The notes under the pieces: generated by a model
What the model was told of the DNA's origin: nothing
Databases searched by the model: none
Seen by the model: only the letters and a program-made list of their open reading frames with translations
Position numbers and translations under genes: made by a program
In this document: piece by piece, positions 20,135 through 36,062 of the stretch
Layout of the letters: each line of letters opens with the position of its first letter
Position numbering within the stretch: position 1 is the stretch's first letter
Source: Nectonema munidae
Lineage: Eukaryota > Nematomorpha > Nectonematoida > Nectonematidae
DNA length: 64,000 nt
Direction of reading: 5' to 3'
NCBI GenBank assembly: GCA_030549495.1
Contig: JAUIRK010001043.1
Span: 310,001 to 374,000, forward strand

Positions 20135-21932
20135 AAATCTGGCCTTTATTGTCGTTTGCCATCTTATACAGCATGAAGGAAGAGGAAGATGTGGCCACCA
20201 CAACTTTTTCGACTTAATGTGGATTTATAAGTTTCTCGGGGCCCAACTGCACCACTGTCCGCGGACGATGGGTGTCCAGGATGGCAAAAAGGAGGTTCTC
20301 CTTAGGGCGCTTTGCGCTTTCCTTCTGGCACAAAGAGTCGCCGAAGTACCCCTCCGATGGCGCCAGAAGATTATGGGCATCCTCCGGCAACACTCCTAGG
20401 AAAATTTCGCATCATTTCCGCGCTATATAATTAGGATGAGGCGCCCGAGCACAGCGAGCTGGTGCAGCTCGCCGTGCCTTACTTCATGTCAACCATCGTC
20501 ACCCCCTCCGTACCAGCAGATTCCGTCTACGTCAACGCCTCCTTGCAAGCCCTCGGATTTGTCACCTCAAAGGGCTCTTGGACAATCCAGGTGGTTCACC
20601 GAGACTGACATATTGCGGATTTGGAGCTTCTAGCAATAACTCTGGCACACTTCCTCAGGCCCAGCAGGAAGATATACTCCGATTCAATGGTCGCCATAGG
20701 CTGTATCCGAAAATTGGGCAGCAAGTCGTTCAAACAAGCCAGGATCCTCCTATGGCTCGAAGCATCCAGTACCTGGACAGATGCCCTCCGTAACGCCGTG
20801 GAACACGTAAAGTCGGAGGACGATCCTGCTGACGGCCCGTCACGCTCCCAAAAAACCCCGATCCACTCCTTGAAGATTTGGAATTGCACCATTGCAATGG
20901 ATTCCATGGAATGGGTCACCTTTTTTGAAGCAATCTGGAGATCCTTCAGAGAAAAAACCAAAGATAGAATGGCGAGGTTCTCGCCTCTGGTGGCAATTGG
21001 GCCCCGAGAAACTCGATGGACTGCACGGGGGAGAGGATCGATTTCTTAACGTTTATGCGGATTCCGCATTCGTCTTCCAGAAACCGAGTGAAGGCCGTAT
21101 TGATCTTGGTTGTAGATTCCCGGTCCTCCCCAAAATCAAGAAGTCATCCAGGTATAAGATAAAGTGGAATTGAACACGCTGTTCCACTGGTAGTCCTTCC
21201 TTGAAAGTTCCTAGCAGACGTGCCACCACGCTTTGGAGGACTGCTGGGCTAAAGTACGCCCCCATTGGCAAAACTGCCAAATTTTCCCCCCTAACTTGAT
21301 ACAAAAGCAGTTTCTCCATTCCTTATGGATTCTAATGCCATAAAACGCATCAGTAGGATATAGACGGGTGGCCCATTTGAATGAGAGCTGAACGTAGCGC
21401 AGCTGGAAGGGGGCCGTGAGCTTGATAGCTGGCGTGGCGAAGAGGTCCCGTGAGAAACCAAAGTCTGCCACCAAACGAGTCTTCCCGTTGGCTTTGGCAA
21501 CCAAGAAGCACGGGGAGACTATTCTAGGGCGAATCGCCTGTTTCAGTACGCCAGACTGGACAAGTCTCGGGAGAACCTTCCTTGTCAAGAACGATTTCTT
21601 GACAAGGAAGGTGCTGAGAACCTGGCGAAGGAGTGGAAGGGGGTTTGCTTATGAGCCTGGACAAGATTAAAAAATCTCTGGACAAGGATGCTAATTGTGC
21701 CCTTGTGTCGTAGGTCAACTGGAGCTTTGAAAAGCGGGGCAGTGACCTGGAAGGTGGAACCCAGGACGGGGGCCCTGAGCCTGGCTGAGGTGGTAAATGA
21801 GGAGAGCAGTTTCTTACATGATGTGATGTCAATGATCGACGGGATCTTGTCCTCAGCCGGATCTGGGCAGGGATTCTTATCCGGGTCAAACGACATCACC
21901 TGTGAGAAAATGGTTTTCCAAAAAAAAATCAT
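20135..21932. mobile_element. Fossil RT/RNase H retroelement inside the piggyBac element
   Basis: Parts seen: reverse-transcriptase-like sequence on the - strand (about 21050-21930, including SPCFLVAKANGKTRLVADF, LPMGAYFSPAVLQ and YLDDFLIL) and RNase H-like sequence on the + strand (about 20450-20850, including IYSDSMVAIGCI and EDDPADGPSR). The two parts lie on opposite strands, so the copy is rearranged as well as broken, with several breaks. It belongs to the RT/RNase H retroelements (LTR or DIRS-like); no terminal repeats, capsid or integrase part is visible. Its GC content is clearly higher than its surroundings, suggesting insertion younger than the fold-back arms. Confidence 0.65.
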
Positions 21933-21942
21933 TTTTTTTTTG

Positions 21943-22182
21943 TTAAAAAATTAATTGCTTCATTATTTTCTTTTTCGATTTTTTTGCCTGGATTATTGAG
22001 TCATCTCCATCTTCCCAGGTAACATGAACACCATAAGCTTTGACTTCTTTTACTATTCCATACACTTTAGCAGAATTGTGAGACTTTCCAAAACGATTAT
22101 AACTCCATCTTTCTTTCAAAGGAACTTTCATATCATCAAAAAGAAAAGCTTTTGCACTAACCAAATCACCTTTACGATACAT
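21943..22182 (-). pseudogene. Possible N-terminal part of the piggyBac-borne gene
   Basis: An 80-codon frame starts with MYRKGDLVSAKAFLFDDM and includes VYGIVKEVKAYGVHVTWEDG. The latter looks like a small beta-barrel (KOW/SH3-like) segment and is followed by a lysine-rich run. Its position, just inside the end where transcription should begin and on the same strand as the C-terminal fragment, suggests it is the 5' part of the element's gene. I do not recognise the domain with certainty. Confidence 0.35.
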
Positions 22183-23614
22183 AATATTACTAACAACTTG
22201 GTATTAAAATCAAGAGCAGCAAGCTACAAAAAATCATAAAAGACAACACACATTGAATCATCAATCAACTGATGTATATCAGTGAGTTGTGCACACATGT
22301 GTACACCTAGTGTGCACATTTGTGAACAATTAATTTTTCTTTAGAGTGAATGAGAGCAACTTTAATGCTTAAATTAATTGGGCATTATATCGTGTTATAT
22401 AGCTCTTTAGCTCAACATAAATACTAAAAAAAAAGGAAAATATATTTTTGAAAACTTTTCATTTTATCGAAGCATTTCAGCAACTATTTAAAGATAAAAA
22501 CTTTAAAAAGTTTTTGAGCCTAAGAGTAACATAAAAGCAGGTATTATATTTATTTTTTTTTCTTTTTGTGATAGTGAAGGAACAGAATAAAAATTAGAAA
22601 AACATTTAAAAACTGTTTTGATTTTTTTTGAAGGCTAAATTTTGATGCTTTTTTGATGTACACATATGTGGACACTAGAATATAATGGGTTAATATAAGA
22701 TTTATACTTTCATGTAATTATGTATTATGCGTGGTGGAAGATCAAGGAGATAAAACACAGTAGTAATTTGAAAAAATTGTCTCGTGACTTACAGTAAAAA
22801 GACTGACTACCTATCTACAAAATTAAAAAACCAATGGCCATGTGGCTTACTTTGTATTCACAACGGGGGCGAATCTAGAAGATAATTAACCCGGATGAGA
22901 TTATTCTATAACATTTTTTTTCTGAATCTTATATGCAAAATGATTATAAATGAATTTCTAGAGAGTATTGCTTTAGAGACTTTCTCGTATTACACGAGCA
23001 AAATTCACTCATATCACGTTACGGATCTGAAATACAGTTCTTCTTTCACAAAATAAAACTAATTCTGATTCAACTATATAACTGAAAAATTAGCAATGGA
23101 AGAGATAATCCCTCACTGGTTGACAAAGATATAAATCTTAAACAAAACAATTCTTTTTAAAATCACTAAGCGATTTAGAAGGATTATATTAGATTTCTAA
23201 GAAAGAAATATAATAAAATTTAGTTTTCTCTTCCAATTTTTAACATGTAATATCAATCAAAAAAATTAGTGGAATTTTTGAAAAATACATGTATTTCAGA
23301 AAGGTATATAAATCTAAAATTTAGATTTTTCGTCACGAAATATTTTCTTATGAGCTTACAAATTAGTCCAGTTTAATTAAAATTATATAAAAACTCATTG
23401 AAAAAAGAAATTTAGAGAATAGATTATTATAAACTGTAATAGTATAGCTAAATTTAAAAAAATTTTATAGATTCATACATGTTTTTCTTGGATGCGTTCT
23501 AGGTTAAAACATTTATTCTAAAAAATTTTAATATTTCATACAAACTTTATTAACTTCGAATTTTTAACCTTTATATTAAATCTAAACTCATATCTCTAGT
23601 CTTCAATGATATGC

Positions 23615-23795
23615 GCCATTGTTACAAAATAGGTTGTTTGGTTGGATATCAAAGCATATTTAACCGTAAGGCTATATGCTCGCATTCATGCTTACGTTGG
23701 TTAATCACAGTTTTGTCATTTTGTTTTTAAGAGTCGAAAGCCATGGGGACCGAACCCTTGTCTTTCAGCTATTAACCCTATTCGTGACTGGCTAT
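23615..23795 (-). mobile_element. tRNA-derived SINE, copy 1
   Basis: Shares GGTTGGATATCAAAGCA, CCGTAAGGCTATATGC and GGTTAATCACAG with copies at 37.4 and 41.4 kb. On the - strand it has a box B-like GGTTCGGTCCC, as expected of a tRNA-derived head. Confidence 0.65.
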
Positions 23796-23884
23796 TTTAT
23801 TTCCTCAATGAGAGAGGGCATTTTAGCCTCCCCACCCCCCTTTTCTTATATTCAATATTTTTATAAAATTCCCGAGTAAACCTA

Positions 23885-26525
23885 CTAAATAATTGATTGC
23901 AAATCTGATGATGTCATTTACTTTTTATGAAAATCAATCAAATTTGTCAAAAAATTAAACAAACCTGTCCAAATATATCAACTTCAAAATATTAATATTG
24001 TCTTAATTTATTTAATAAACCAAATTTTGGTGATTAATTCACCTTTCAAAACACTTTTTCTTATAATTTTTAAATAAACGTATCCATACACAGCTTTGGT
24101 CAATCTAGAAATTGTCACTTTAGCAAAATACTTTTGTCACTCTAGATTTAAATTGCGGTTACTGTTTAACTGTGGTTAATTTGTGATCATATCTTTTTCT
24201 ATTTAATCGTGACATTTTTGTCAATATATACAAAGGTAGTGAATACTACATTTCAATGTAGTTAAAATGGTTATATATTTAGTTAATTTGATATTATATG
24301 GACTATTATTATATATTTAAGCCCAATCGATATATAACTTTCTCTCTTAATATAGTGGTGATTTTATCCATCTCATAAATAAGAATAGTACCATCTATTC
24401 AAAGCGACCTCAGATCATGTTCGATAAAGCTCATAAAATTTAAATATATAAATTTTTATTTCTCATGAAATTTTCAATAATAGCTTTATAGATCCGTTAA
24501 ATATAATAACATATTTAATGATAAAAAATTAATTCAGCAATTGTAAAATGACATGCTGAAAAATATTACAGGATGCTACTCTAATTAAACCGAAAACTTT
24601 TGGCCCTCCTTGGTTTAATTCTTGTTCCTTAGTTTATCCTACTTTTGTTTACTAATTAAAATGACAGCTTCACAATAGGTTCTCTATAGTTTTGCTTACA
24701 ATTTGGCTATCAGCTTGAAGTCTGTACTTTATATATGTTATCTAATTTTACTCTTCATTCTAAACTGGTACTTTCATCAGAAATTCATTTTTGCAATCTA
24801 TATTTGAAAAAACCTTATTTAAAAAGTTCAGAATTTAAGATTTTAGAGAATCTCTTTGTTGATCTTGTGTTTTTTTAACAATATTGTGTTGTAATATCAG
24901 GTGATATGAACAGATATTACTCTGGATATTTGCTAAGCAATCATTTTACTTATTTTGTTTTTTCATAAAATCATACATAATTCCTTTTTTTAATTTCAAA
25001 AAGGTTTCCAAATTTATTATCTAAAAGACTCTCTCTCTTTCATAACAAAAAAAAATTGTTCAAATTCGATTCACATTTATAAATAGTTTTTTTTGAGAAT
25101 AGATATTCTTAACATAGTGGTACTGGACATAGTTATGGTAGCTCTTCTTGTTTGAAAAATTAACTAGTAATATAAAGGTTTTTGATTCACACGGGAGGAG
25201 TTTCTATTTCACGGTCAAAATGCTTTTTGAAAATCTCAATGCTAGATTTTTACACCATCTACTAGTTCATTGGAAAAAGGTGTATCTTCCGTGTAGACAA
25301 GTTACATTCTTGTTTCTTAAAACTATATAGCCCCGAAAACTGCAACTAGATTTTTTATATAAATTAAATATCCTATTATATAGTTGCATTTTTATAATAA
25401 ATTACGAATGTGGGAAATTTTTTCTGGAGAAAACCTGACTTTTACCACTTTGATTGACACTTGCACCCATTTTTAGACTATAATGGACAAAAAGGAATTT
25501 TTCTCCATTTTTGAGGAAATATGTGAGAAATGAAAAACATGGACCATATTGTAAAAAATCTGTTAAATTTGAAGGATATTTTTAGTGAGAATTTTATAAT
25601 AATCAAAATTTTAATAGTGATTTTCAATCAAAAAGCAATTTTTTTATTTGAGTTTTAGAGAAAATGTTTTATTGGAAATGTGTTCTTTTTTGAAATTGAT
25701 TCATAATTCCAAACATTCTTACACACTAATTGGGAAAACTTAGTCTTGAAATGAAGTGACATCGTAATAAAAATAAAATATATATTTAATTTAAAATATG
25801 AAGGTAGGTTCATGAGATAATTTTCAGGCATACATACTAATTCTATTTGTACATTGATACATTTTTTCGTAGTAATGGTAAAAACTTAAAAAAATGTTAT
25901 CAGCGTAGTTAATTTTAAAAAAAATATTTTACTTAAAATGTGAATGTTTTTGAACAATTTCTAGGTGAAACTAACAAATTTGATCGACATTTTCACATTC
26001 TATTTACGAAAACTGAGTCCAAAATTTTAATCAGCATGGAGATTTGCATCACATCTCCACTTTTCTCTAATTGCAAAAATTGAGTACGAAAATGAAATCA
26101 GCATCGTCGATTTGGTATTAAAAAATTAATTTTATTTAAAATTTGAATGAATGTTTTTGTAATTTTATCATCAATCAAAATTTTGATTGACATTTGCTAC
26201 AAAGTTGCCATATTTATTGGAAAGGTATGTATATTTAAGTGTGGTGTTCCAATATATATATATGACTATAAATTTTCAGAAGAGTATCTAATATAAGCAC
26301 TACGTTATAAGTAATAGAGATTATAATATACACATTTTGTCAGTAAAAATGAACATTTGATATTGATTGGCAGTTTTTGACATGAGAGGCTCATTCATAC
26401 CATAAAAATAGTATCAAAATTTTGATTGACAGTTTTGACATGAGAAGCTCATTCAACTACCATAAAAATAGTATCAAAAGATACAGCTAGTGATTTTAGG
26501 AAAAATCACAAAGTTTTTAAATTTT
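23885..26525 (-). repeat. Right arm of the fold-back
   Basis: Inverted counterpart of the left arm; the outermost 120 bases (26395-26520) are the best conserved. It carries an extra local duplication of TCAAAATTTTGATTGACAG followed by TTTTGACATGAGA near its end. Confidence 0.7.
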
Positions 26526-30444
<3,919 letters not shown>

Positions 30445-30574
30445 TGTGGTAGAGTTAATTTTGTGCAGATATTGATTTGTTGGCTATGAGTTGTGTTAGT
30501 GAATAGGATTGCAATGTGTTGTGCTTGGGTGTACACTGTACATGGTTCGCTAACAGGTGCAAAGAATTACGTAT

Positions 30575-31060
30575 GTGGTAGATGTAAGGATGATGATGAA
30601 ATTGAAGTGGTCAAAGAAATTTGTTACCTGGGTGAGAGCGGTTACAGCAAGAAGAAGATGTGTTAGATATGTAATGTGATATGGTGCTAAATGATGGAAA
30701 GTGAAAAAGGTTGACATCAGGCATATGAAAACAACAGAAATAAGAATGATACATACACTCCAAAACAAAGTTCCAAACGGTGTGTGAAGAAAGATAACGG
30801 AGATTGAAGATATAGAATCAGACTTGGAAAAATATTGACTGCAATAGCTGGGTCATCTTGTGAGAATAAATTCAAAAAGTTTAATCAGAGATGAAAGAGA
30901 TAGTTGAAATATGAAATAAGGAAGATCAAAGAAGACGTGGGAGAAAATCATGAAAAGACGCGAAAAAGGCCTTAAGATTGAATACACAGATGAGAAAAAG
31001 GTGGAGAGGTCACTGCAGACAACTGGTCGACTAAGAAAATTAACAAAATATTGAAATTAC
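30575..31060 (+). pseudogene. 3' end of an RTE-like LINE reverse transcriptase
   Basis: Broken frames read EIEVVKEICYLGES, EDIESDLEKYWLQWLGHLVR, TWEKIMKR and EYTDEKKVERS. This is the post-RT tail of RTE-type LINEs (W-L-G-H-x-x-R, then a basic R-P-x-x-T-W block). Several stops are present. It begins about 130 bases after the TG tract. Confidence 0.6.
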
Positions 31061-32929
31061 CTATAATAGTATATCATAAAGTTCCTGTCAACAAAATATT
31101 AGGAAACATGGCCTTCCTTGTTATAGATGGGTGTGTGGGCATTAAGATGTAATTATAATAGATTACTTTATATACTTTTGCCTTTAGTATGTTTTCAACA
31201 TCGAGTTCATTCTGCATGCTTCGTAACTTAAAAAAGGAGAAGGATAAGAAAATGAGTAAATTGTAGTGATGTACCAATCCCAATTTTTTGACGCATGGCT
31301 TGAATATAAAGATACTTGAATAAATTCTGAGTAATGAGACTGTATGATTAAAAAAAATATATTAAAAAAAAAGCTACTAAATGTTTCAGAATAATATAGA
31401 GGCAGGTATACATTTAAAAAAGGTAGATAAGGAAGTATTGTAACAAAATTTGAATCGTAGCCAATTTCAGTATTTATTATAACTTTTTTTTCTTACGTAA
31501 TTTTGAAGCGAAACGTATGCCCCCACTGAAGACGACATTTGGGAATACATTCGCGACTTTGGGGTTGAGAACGCATTTATGCCTGTTTTTGAAATTGTTT
31601 ATATTACATAATGAACATATTAGATAACTTAAATATCATCTAAATTGTTTCCCGTTTAAAATGAGATTAGAAGCAATTGATAAGAACGCCTGGAAATTTC
31701 TTGAACGCACATAATTGACATTTATATAATTTTATTAGCATTTTTCTAATACCAAAAGACCCCCCCCCCCCCGTCACTACTATGAAAATAATCAAAAATA
31801 ACATTTTTTAAAAAAAATTTTTAGAAAAAAGTTAAAACAGATGTCTCATTATTTTAGGAAAAGTCAAAAAAATCAAACATTAAAGTGTAATAGTTAAAAT
31901 TTAAATTAAGTTTTACAAAAAAAAGAGGGGTGGGGGGGGGGGGGTCTCGGGATTAGGGTTAACGGTTTCTTTGTCATCAAAGTCCAAGATGAATGGCTCA
32001 ATGCTGATGACAAAAAGCTCTACTGCTTTCAACTCAACAAAGCAAGGCCAATGTAGACACACTGAAGTTGTATGATCGCAAGGCACAAATCATTTCAGAA
32101 GGAATGAAAAACGTCTTGGAAGAATTTCATTTTTGGAGCGCAATCTCAAACAATACCACGAGCATTTGTTCAGAACAAAATAATTGAGTTGTTCTTAAAC
32201 TGCAGAAAATGTTTTTGTTCAAAGGCTATGATAAGCCACTTTTTTGAGGTGCCAACACGCTGTCTTGGGCAGAAACCTACGTGTTGTTATGGATTGGAGG
32301 AATTAGCAGGCTTATCAATAGATTCGAAAAAAACAATATTTTTTTGATGGAACTCATGTTGATCAAGCTGGCTAGAAAGATGATATGAAGATTCTTTTTC
32401 AATTAACTCGGACATTTAAGTCCTTTTATGAAAACGCAGGCTTGCTTTTCATCAGGTTTCATAAAATTCAAAACATCTGCAATGCCAGTTGGAATTAGTG
32501 CGCAATCTTAGCCCTTCTTGCTTATTTTTTCATGCCACTCTTATATGACTGGACTAATCACTGGTTTAGTCACGAAATGTAGAAGCATCAATATTTTGAA
32601 CGAGCAATTAATCTCATTCAAGAATATGCAAAAACAAAGCCAAGAGACAACTGTGTTTCATTCTCTCTAATAATTAATTTACCCCAATTTGAACATTGTC
32701 TAATTTTACTTTATATGACTTACACTCTTCAAACTGTTCTAGGATGTAGAAAAAAGTTAATGTAACAATTATGAATCGAACATTTTGGATTTCTTTTTAA
32801 GTACATTATACAAACAGGATTGTATTTTTTGAAATCCCGCCAAGTGCAACAAAATATAAAAATTTCAAAATTAATGATGGATGACTTATATGATCATAAA
32901 CATTGATTTTCACTATTTTCTAGAAAAAA
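31061..32929. other. No gene recognised
   Basis: Contains a C-run (31761) and a G-run (31928), and a less AT-rich stretch (31970-32700) with broken open frames on both strands. It looks like transposon coding debris of unknown family. Confidence 0.4.
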
Positions 32930-33200
32930 CTAGGAATTGCAAAAAAGTTGTATCCCTAATGTACATGTCTCTGCAGACCTCTGTGATACCATAGTCTAAC
33001 ACTTTCACCTGCATCAAAATCATTAACTGCCACCCCACTCAGGCTCATGAACATGAGTAAATCAAGATTAGCTGATGTCAGTCTTGATCTAATGTCTGTT
33101 TCAATTCAGTTCATTCTGCTAAATCCCCTTTCACAACGAGCAGGTGAACAAAAAAAAAGTTTTTGAAAAGTTTTTCCTCTAAAGCAATGTTGGTTCTCAA
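32930..33200 (-). pseudogene. hAT transposase C-terminal fragment
   Basis: On the - strand the broken frame reads ELKQTLDQDWHQLILIYSCS, followed by residues like the family's dimerisation region (C-E-R-x-F-S, then K-x-x-x-R-x-x-L-x-x-x-x-L). Several stops and frame changes are present. Confidence 0.45.
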
Positions 33201-33549
33201 TTTGACACTTTGTTAAAAAAGGTTGAGAACTTTGGTTTTGTCAAGAGTCTTGGTATAGAAGTGAAAATAAACTTTTCACTGAAGTTTCTATGCTATTCAT
33301 AGAATGTATGGATAGAAAAAATGGAATTTTCAGTTGAAGTAATTAGGACAAACCTTATTTTGTTCTTTCTTGAGTTGTTTCATATTTGAAAAGTTGTCAG
33401 GATCGCTTTCTTTTAACCTTTTGAAAGTTACAACGTTTTGAGTAACTTGAGAAATGCAATTTAAAATGCCATCATTTCTGGATTTGTAAAGTTGTAAAAT
33501 CTACAAAAAATAACAGTAAAAACAAAAAGAAATATCATTCATAATTTTA

Positions 33550-34845
33550 TGCAATGACCTTTGCTTGTCAAAAACTGTCAATCAATATCAAAAGTACATA
33601 TTTATCAGCAAAATTTGAATTTATCTATAGATACCTCATCACCTACACAATCTATACCATTTTTAGTTCTAAACAGTCTTTTTTAAATTCTAAAGAGTCT
33701 TTTTCAAATTCTAAAGTGTCTTTTTTAAATTCTAAATTGTCTTTTTTGATTTAACTTTTCTGAATAAGCTTTGAAGTATTGTCTCTTAATAAATGCGCGT
33801 GATATTATGCGATTGTCAGGTTCTGTAGACGTGTTGAAAGATACACTGATAATTTTCTAATTCTCCGCCTCTATTCAAGTCTTTTTTGATTCGATGCAAC
33901 TAGCAGTTCATTTATAGACAAGTTTTTAGCTCTTCAATTTTTGCCTTCTGCATAGAGTGTTTTTATATTATAGTATCATAGAATTAAATTTTTTTAGTTT
34001 GTATCGAAAGTTTCAACTAAGCAAAAAAGTGAATTTTAAAACTTAGTTTCGAAAAACGTGTTACATCCATTTTAATATCCATTATATAATGAAAAAAAGT
34101 GTTCACACAAACTTCTTTATCATCATTCAAGTAATTTAAAGCAAAAAACAGCGAGGAATGCAAAAGCTACATTGCACATGCACTACGTAACATACAAAAA
34201 GGGCAAATGGGAGTTTCTATTTCTTCATAAAATGTAATATATTGTTTTTGCAATATTGTAATAAATTAAATATAATCTAAATGTAAATATATTGTAATAT
34301 ATTGTATGAGATATAAAAAATATACGTATTTATATTTGAATAATTACACAGTTTGGTTTTTTTACTTATTTTTAATCGTTAGGTGTTGATTCCAAAAATT
34401 TTCAGCGTTATTTTTTCCGCTATACTTTAAGGACAAAGCTTAAGTAGTAGGATGTTAGCCTTTAAAAATGGACAAATAATTTTCAGTGAAGATTTAGTTT
34501 TTATCCATGAAAAGGCTTTTCAAAACAAAAAAATATGAAAAAATTCACAATTTTTTAACAAAGAAACACTAAATAAACATTTTTTGATTCTTGAACGTAT
34601 TTTTTTATTTTATCAAAAAATTTTTTTTGACTTCCCTACCAAGCCAAAACATTTTAAAGAAAAAAATATTTTTGTCTAAAACCTACATTTGAGGAAGTTT
34701 GACTTTACTGTTTTTAGCTGTCATCTACGGATAATAAAAAAATTTTGTTAACTTTTGATTGGCAGTTTTTGACATGGGTGGTTCATTCAACAACTTTGAA
34801 AAAGGCATCAAAAGATGTACCTAGCGAAATTCGAAGGGTAAAAAT
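33550..34845. mobile_element. Short relative of the fold-back family
   Basis: The left side has AAAACTGTCAATCAATATCA and TTTATCAGCAAAATTTGA, as near 16675. The right side has GATTGGCAGTTTTTGACATG and GGCATCAAAAGATGTACCTA, as near 26385. The ends are inverted relative to each other, as in the 9.9-kb structure, but they are only 1.3 kb apart. Confidence 0.5.
33659..33756 (+). repeat. 23/24-bp tandem repeat, about four copies
   Basis: TCTTTTTTAAATTCTAAA recurs four times with single-base differences (AGAG, AGTG, ATTG variants). Confidence 0.75.
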
Positions 34846-35149
34846 TTAAAAAACTAAAAAATCGGAGAAGCAAAAAATTCCACAAGTTCTAGAATTAAAA
34901 TGGCAGTAGTGCGAAAATTGGGTGCATAGAAGGGAATGAAATGAGAATAACGTAAAAATACTTGCTTGTGCAAATTTTCACACGCTTTGGAAGCATCAAC
35001 TTTTTCGGAAAAAGAAGTGGTCGGAATTGCATTATTCAGACGATATATGATTTTATCATCCAAACTTCGCGATGCCTTCAAAGCCTCCTAAACAGAGGCC
35101 TGTATGTCTTAGGCGCAATGAAATCAACAAATAAATAAATTGAATTAAA

Positions 35150-36062
35150 CAGGGGTTCCCAACCTGTGGCACGCGTACCCCTGGTGGTACGCGAGATGTT
35201 TTCCAAAAATTCAAAAAAAGTACTTGTTTTCACAGAAATTCCCACGCAGAGAAATGTAGTGTAATGTGAATTTGGCTAAAGTTCTTTAATACTTGTAAAT
35301 ATGTGCATATGCGTATAATGTAGCATGCACACACATTCTGTTGACTTAGTAGGTACAGTGCTGTGATTAATTATTAACTTGCCATCTTCGTGATTGTTTA
35401 TTTTTATCGATTATTATGTAAATTATTATATATATTCAATATATTAAAAAGCAACTTTTAGTTTTATTTCAGATTATAGCGCCAAATCAAGATGCCCAAA
35501 CGACAGTAGTATAGCGATCAATACATTAATTTTGGTTCTATGAATTGAAGAATAGGGAAGAATTTCTGCCACGGTGTGTGGTGTGGTGTGTATGAAGACA
35601 TTATCAAATGCATTAATGAAGCCTTTTACAACGCCATCTCCAAACTAATCATCCAAACTAGAAAGACCGCGATCCTAATTATTTTAAGTGACTTGAGAAA
35701 AACGACTAGACAAAACGGAGAAGTAATATCAACAGTCGGTTGGTATTGTGACAGCCAAGTGAAATTGTGCGACCAATGGACCAAGCTAGTTGGTTGCACA
35801 ACTGACGGCGCTCTTGTTATGCTTGGAAGAAAATCTGGGTTCCAAGCTCGGGTGTAAGCAGTATCCTCCATCTGTCACTTCTGTTCACTGTTTCATACAC
35901 CGATTTGCACTCTGTTCTACCTCCCGATATGAAGAGAAGCTTGAAACTGGTGGTTAAAATGGTAAACTACATTATGACATCTGCCCTAAATAGTCGTCTC
36001 TTCAAGGTAATTTATGAGGATATCGGATCAGAATACACGTCATTGCTTTTCATACGGAAGTA
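35150..36062 (+). mobile_element. hAT (ZBED/SCAND3-like) transposon relic
   Basis: Starts with the hAT-type end CAGGGGTTCCCAACCTGTGG. A broken frame begins MPKRQ and YINFG (like the M-x-K-x-x-Y-x-x-x-Y-I-x-F-G start of this lineage), and later VGCTTDGALVMLGRKSGF matches the C-T-D-G-A-x-A-M-x-G-x-x-S-G-F catalytic block. The right terminus was not found. Confidence 0.65.

Larger units (their letters stand above)
19617..22689 (-). mobile_element. piggyBac-like DNA transposon, defective, nested in the fold-back
   Basis: TTAA target sites flank it at 19613-19616 and 22690-22693. The ends match: CCCATTA on the left and its complement TAATGGG on the right, next to GTCC / GGAC. Internal repeats TGTACACATATGTG occur near both ends (about 19750 and 22658), with further TGTGCAC palindromes at 22290-22320, as usual for piggyBac ends. 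The transposase C-terminal cysteine-rich domain survives near the left end (- strand). The catalytic DDD region is absent, and its place is occupied by a retroelement fossil. The element cannot encode an active transposase. Confidence 0.8.
16593..26525. mobile_element. ~9.9-kb fold-back (long inverted repeat) composite
   Basis: Sequence from 16593 onwards reappears inverted ending at about 26525. Near the tips, GACTTTTCCTAAAATCGCTA faces its diverged complement. Matching then continues inward through ATTTTTATGGTAGTTGA, the CCTGAAAATTTATA block, the ATATGTTTTTATACC repeats, a GAACTAG / TTTTGACTGTGAAA block, and finally TTTATTAAATAAATTAAG at about 18670 and 24010. The arms are 2.2-2.6 kb. The centre was about 1.5 kb before a piggyBac-like element entered it. 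No transposase is recognisable. It could be an inverted duplication of a repeat rather than one element. Confidence 0.7.

Noticed and set aside
21416-21954. + strand open frames opposite the reverse-transcriptase-like segment
   Set aside because: Antisense shadows; only the - strand has reverse-transcriptase motifs.
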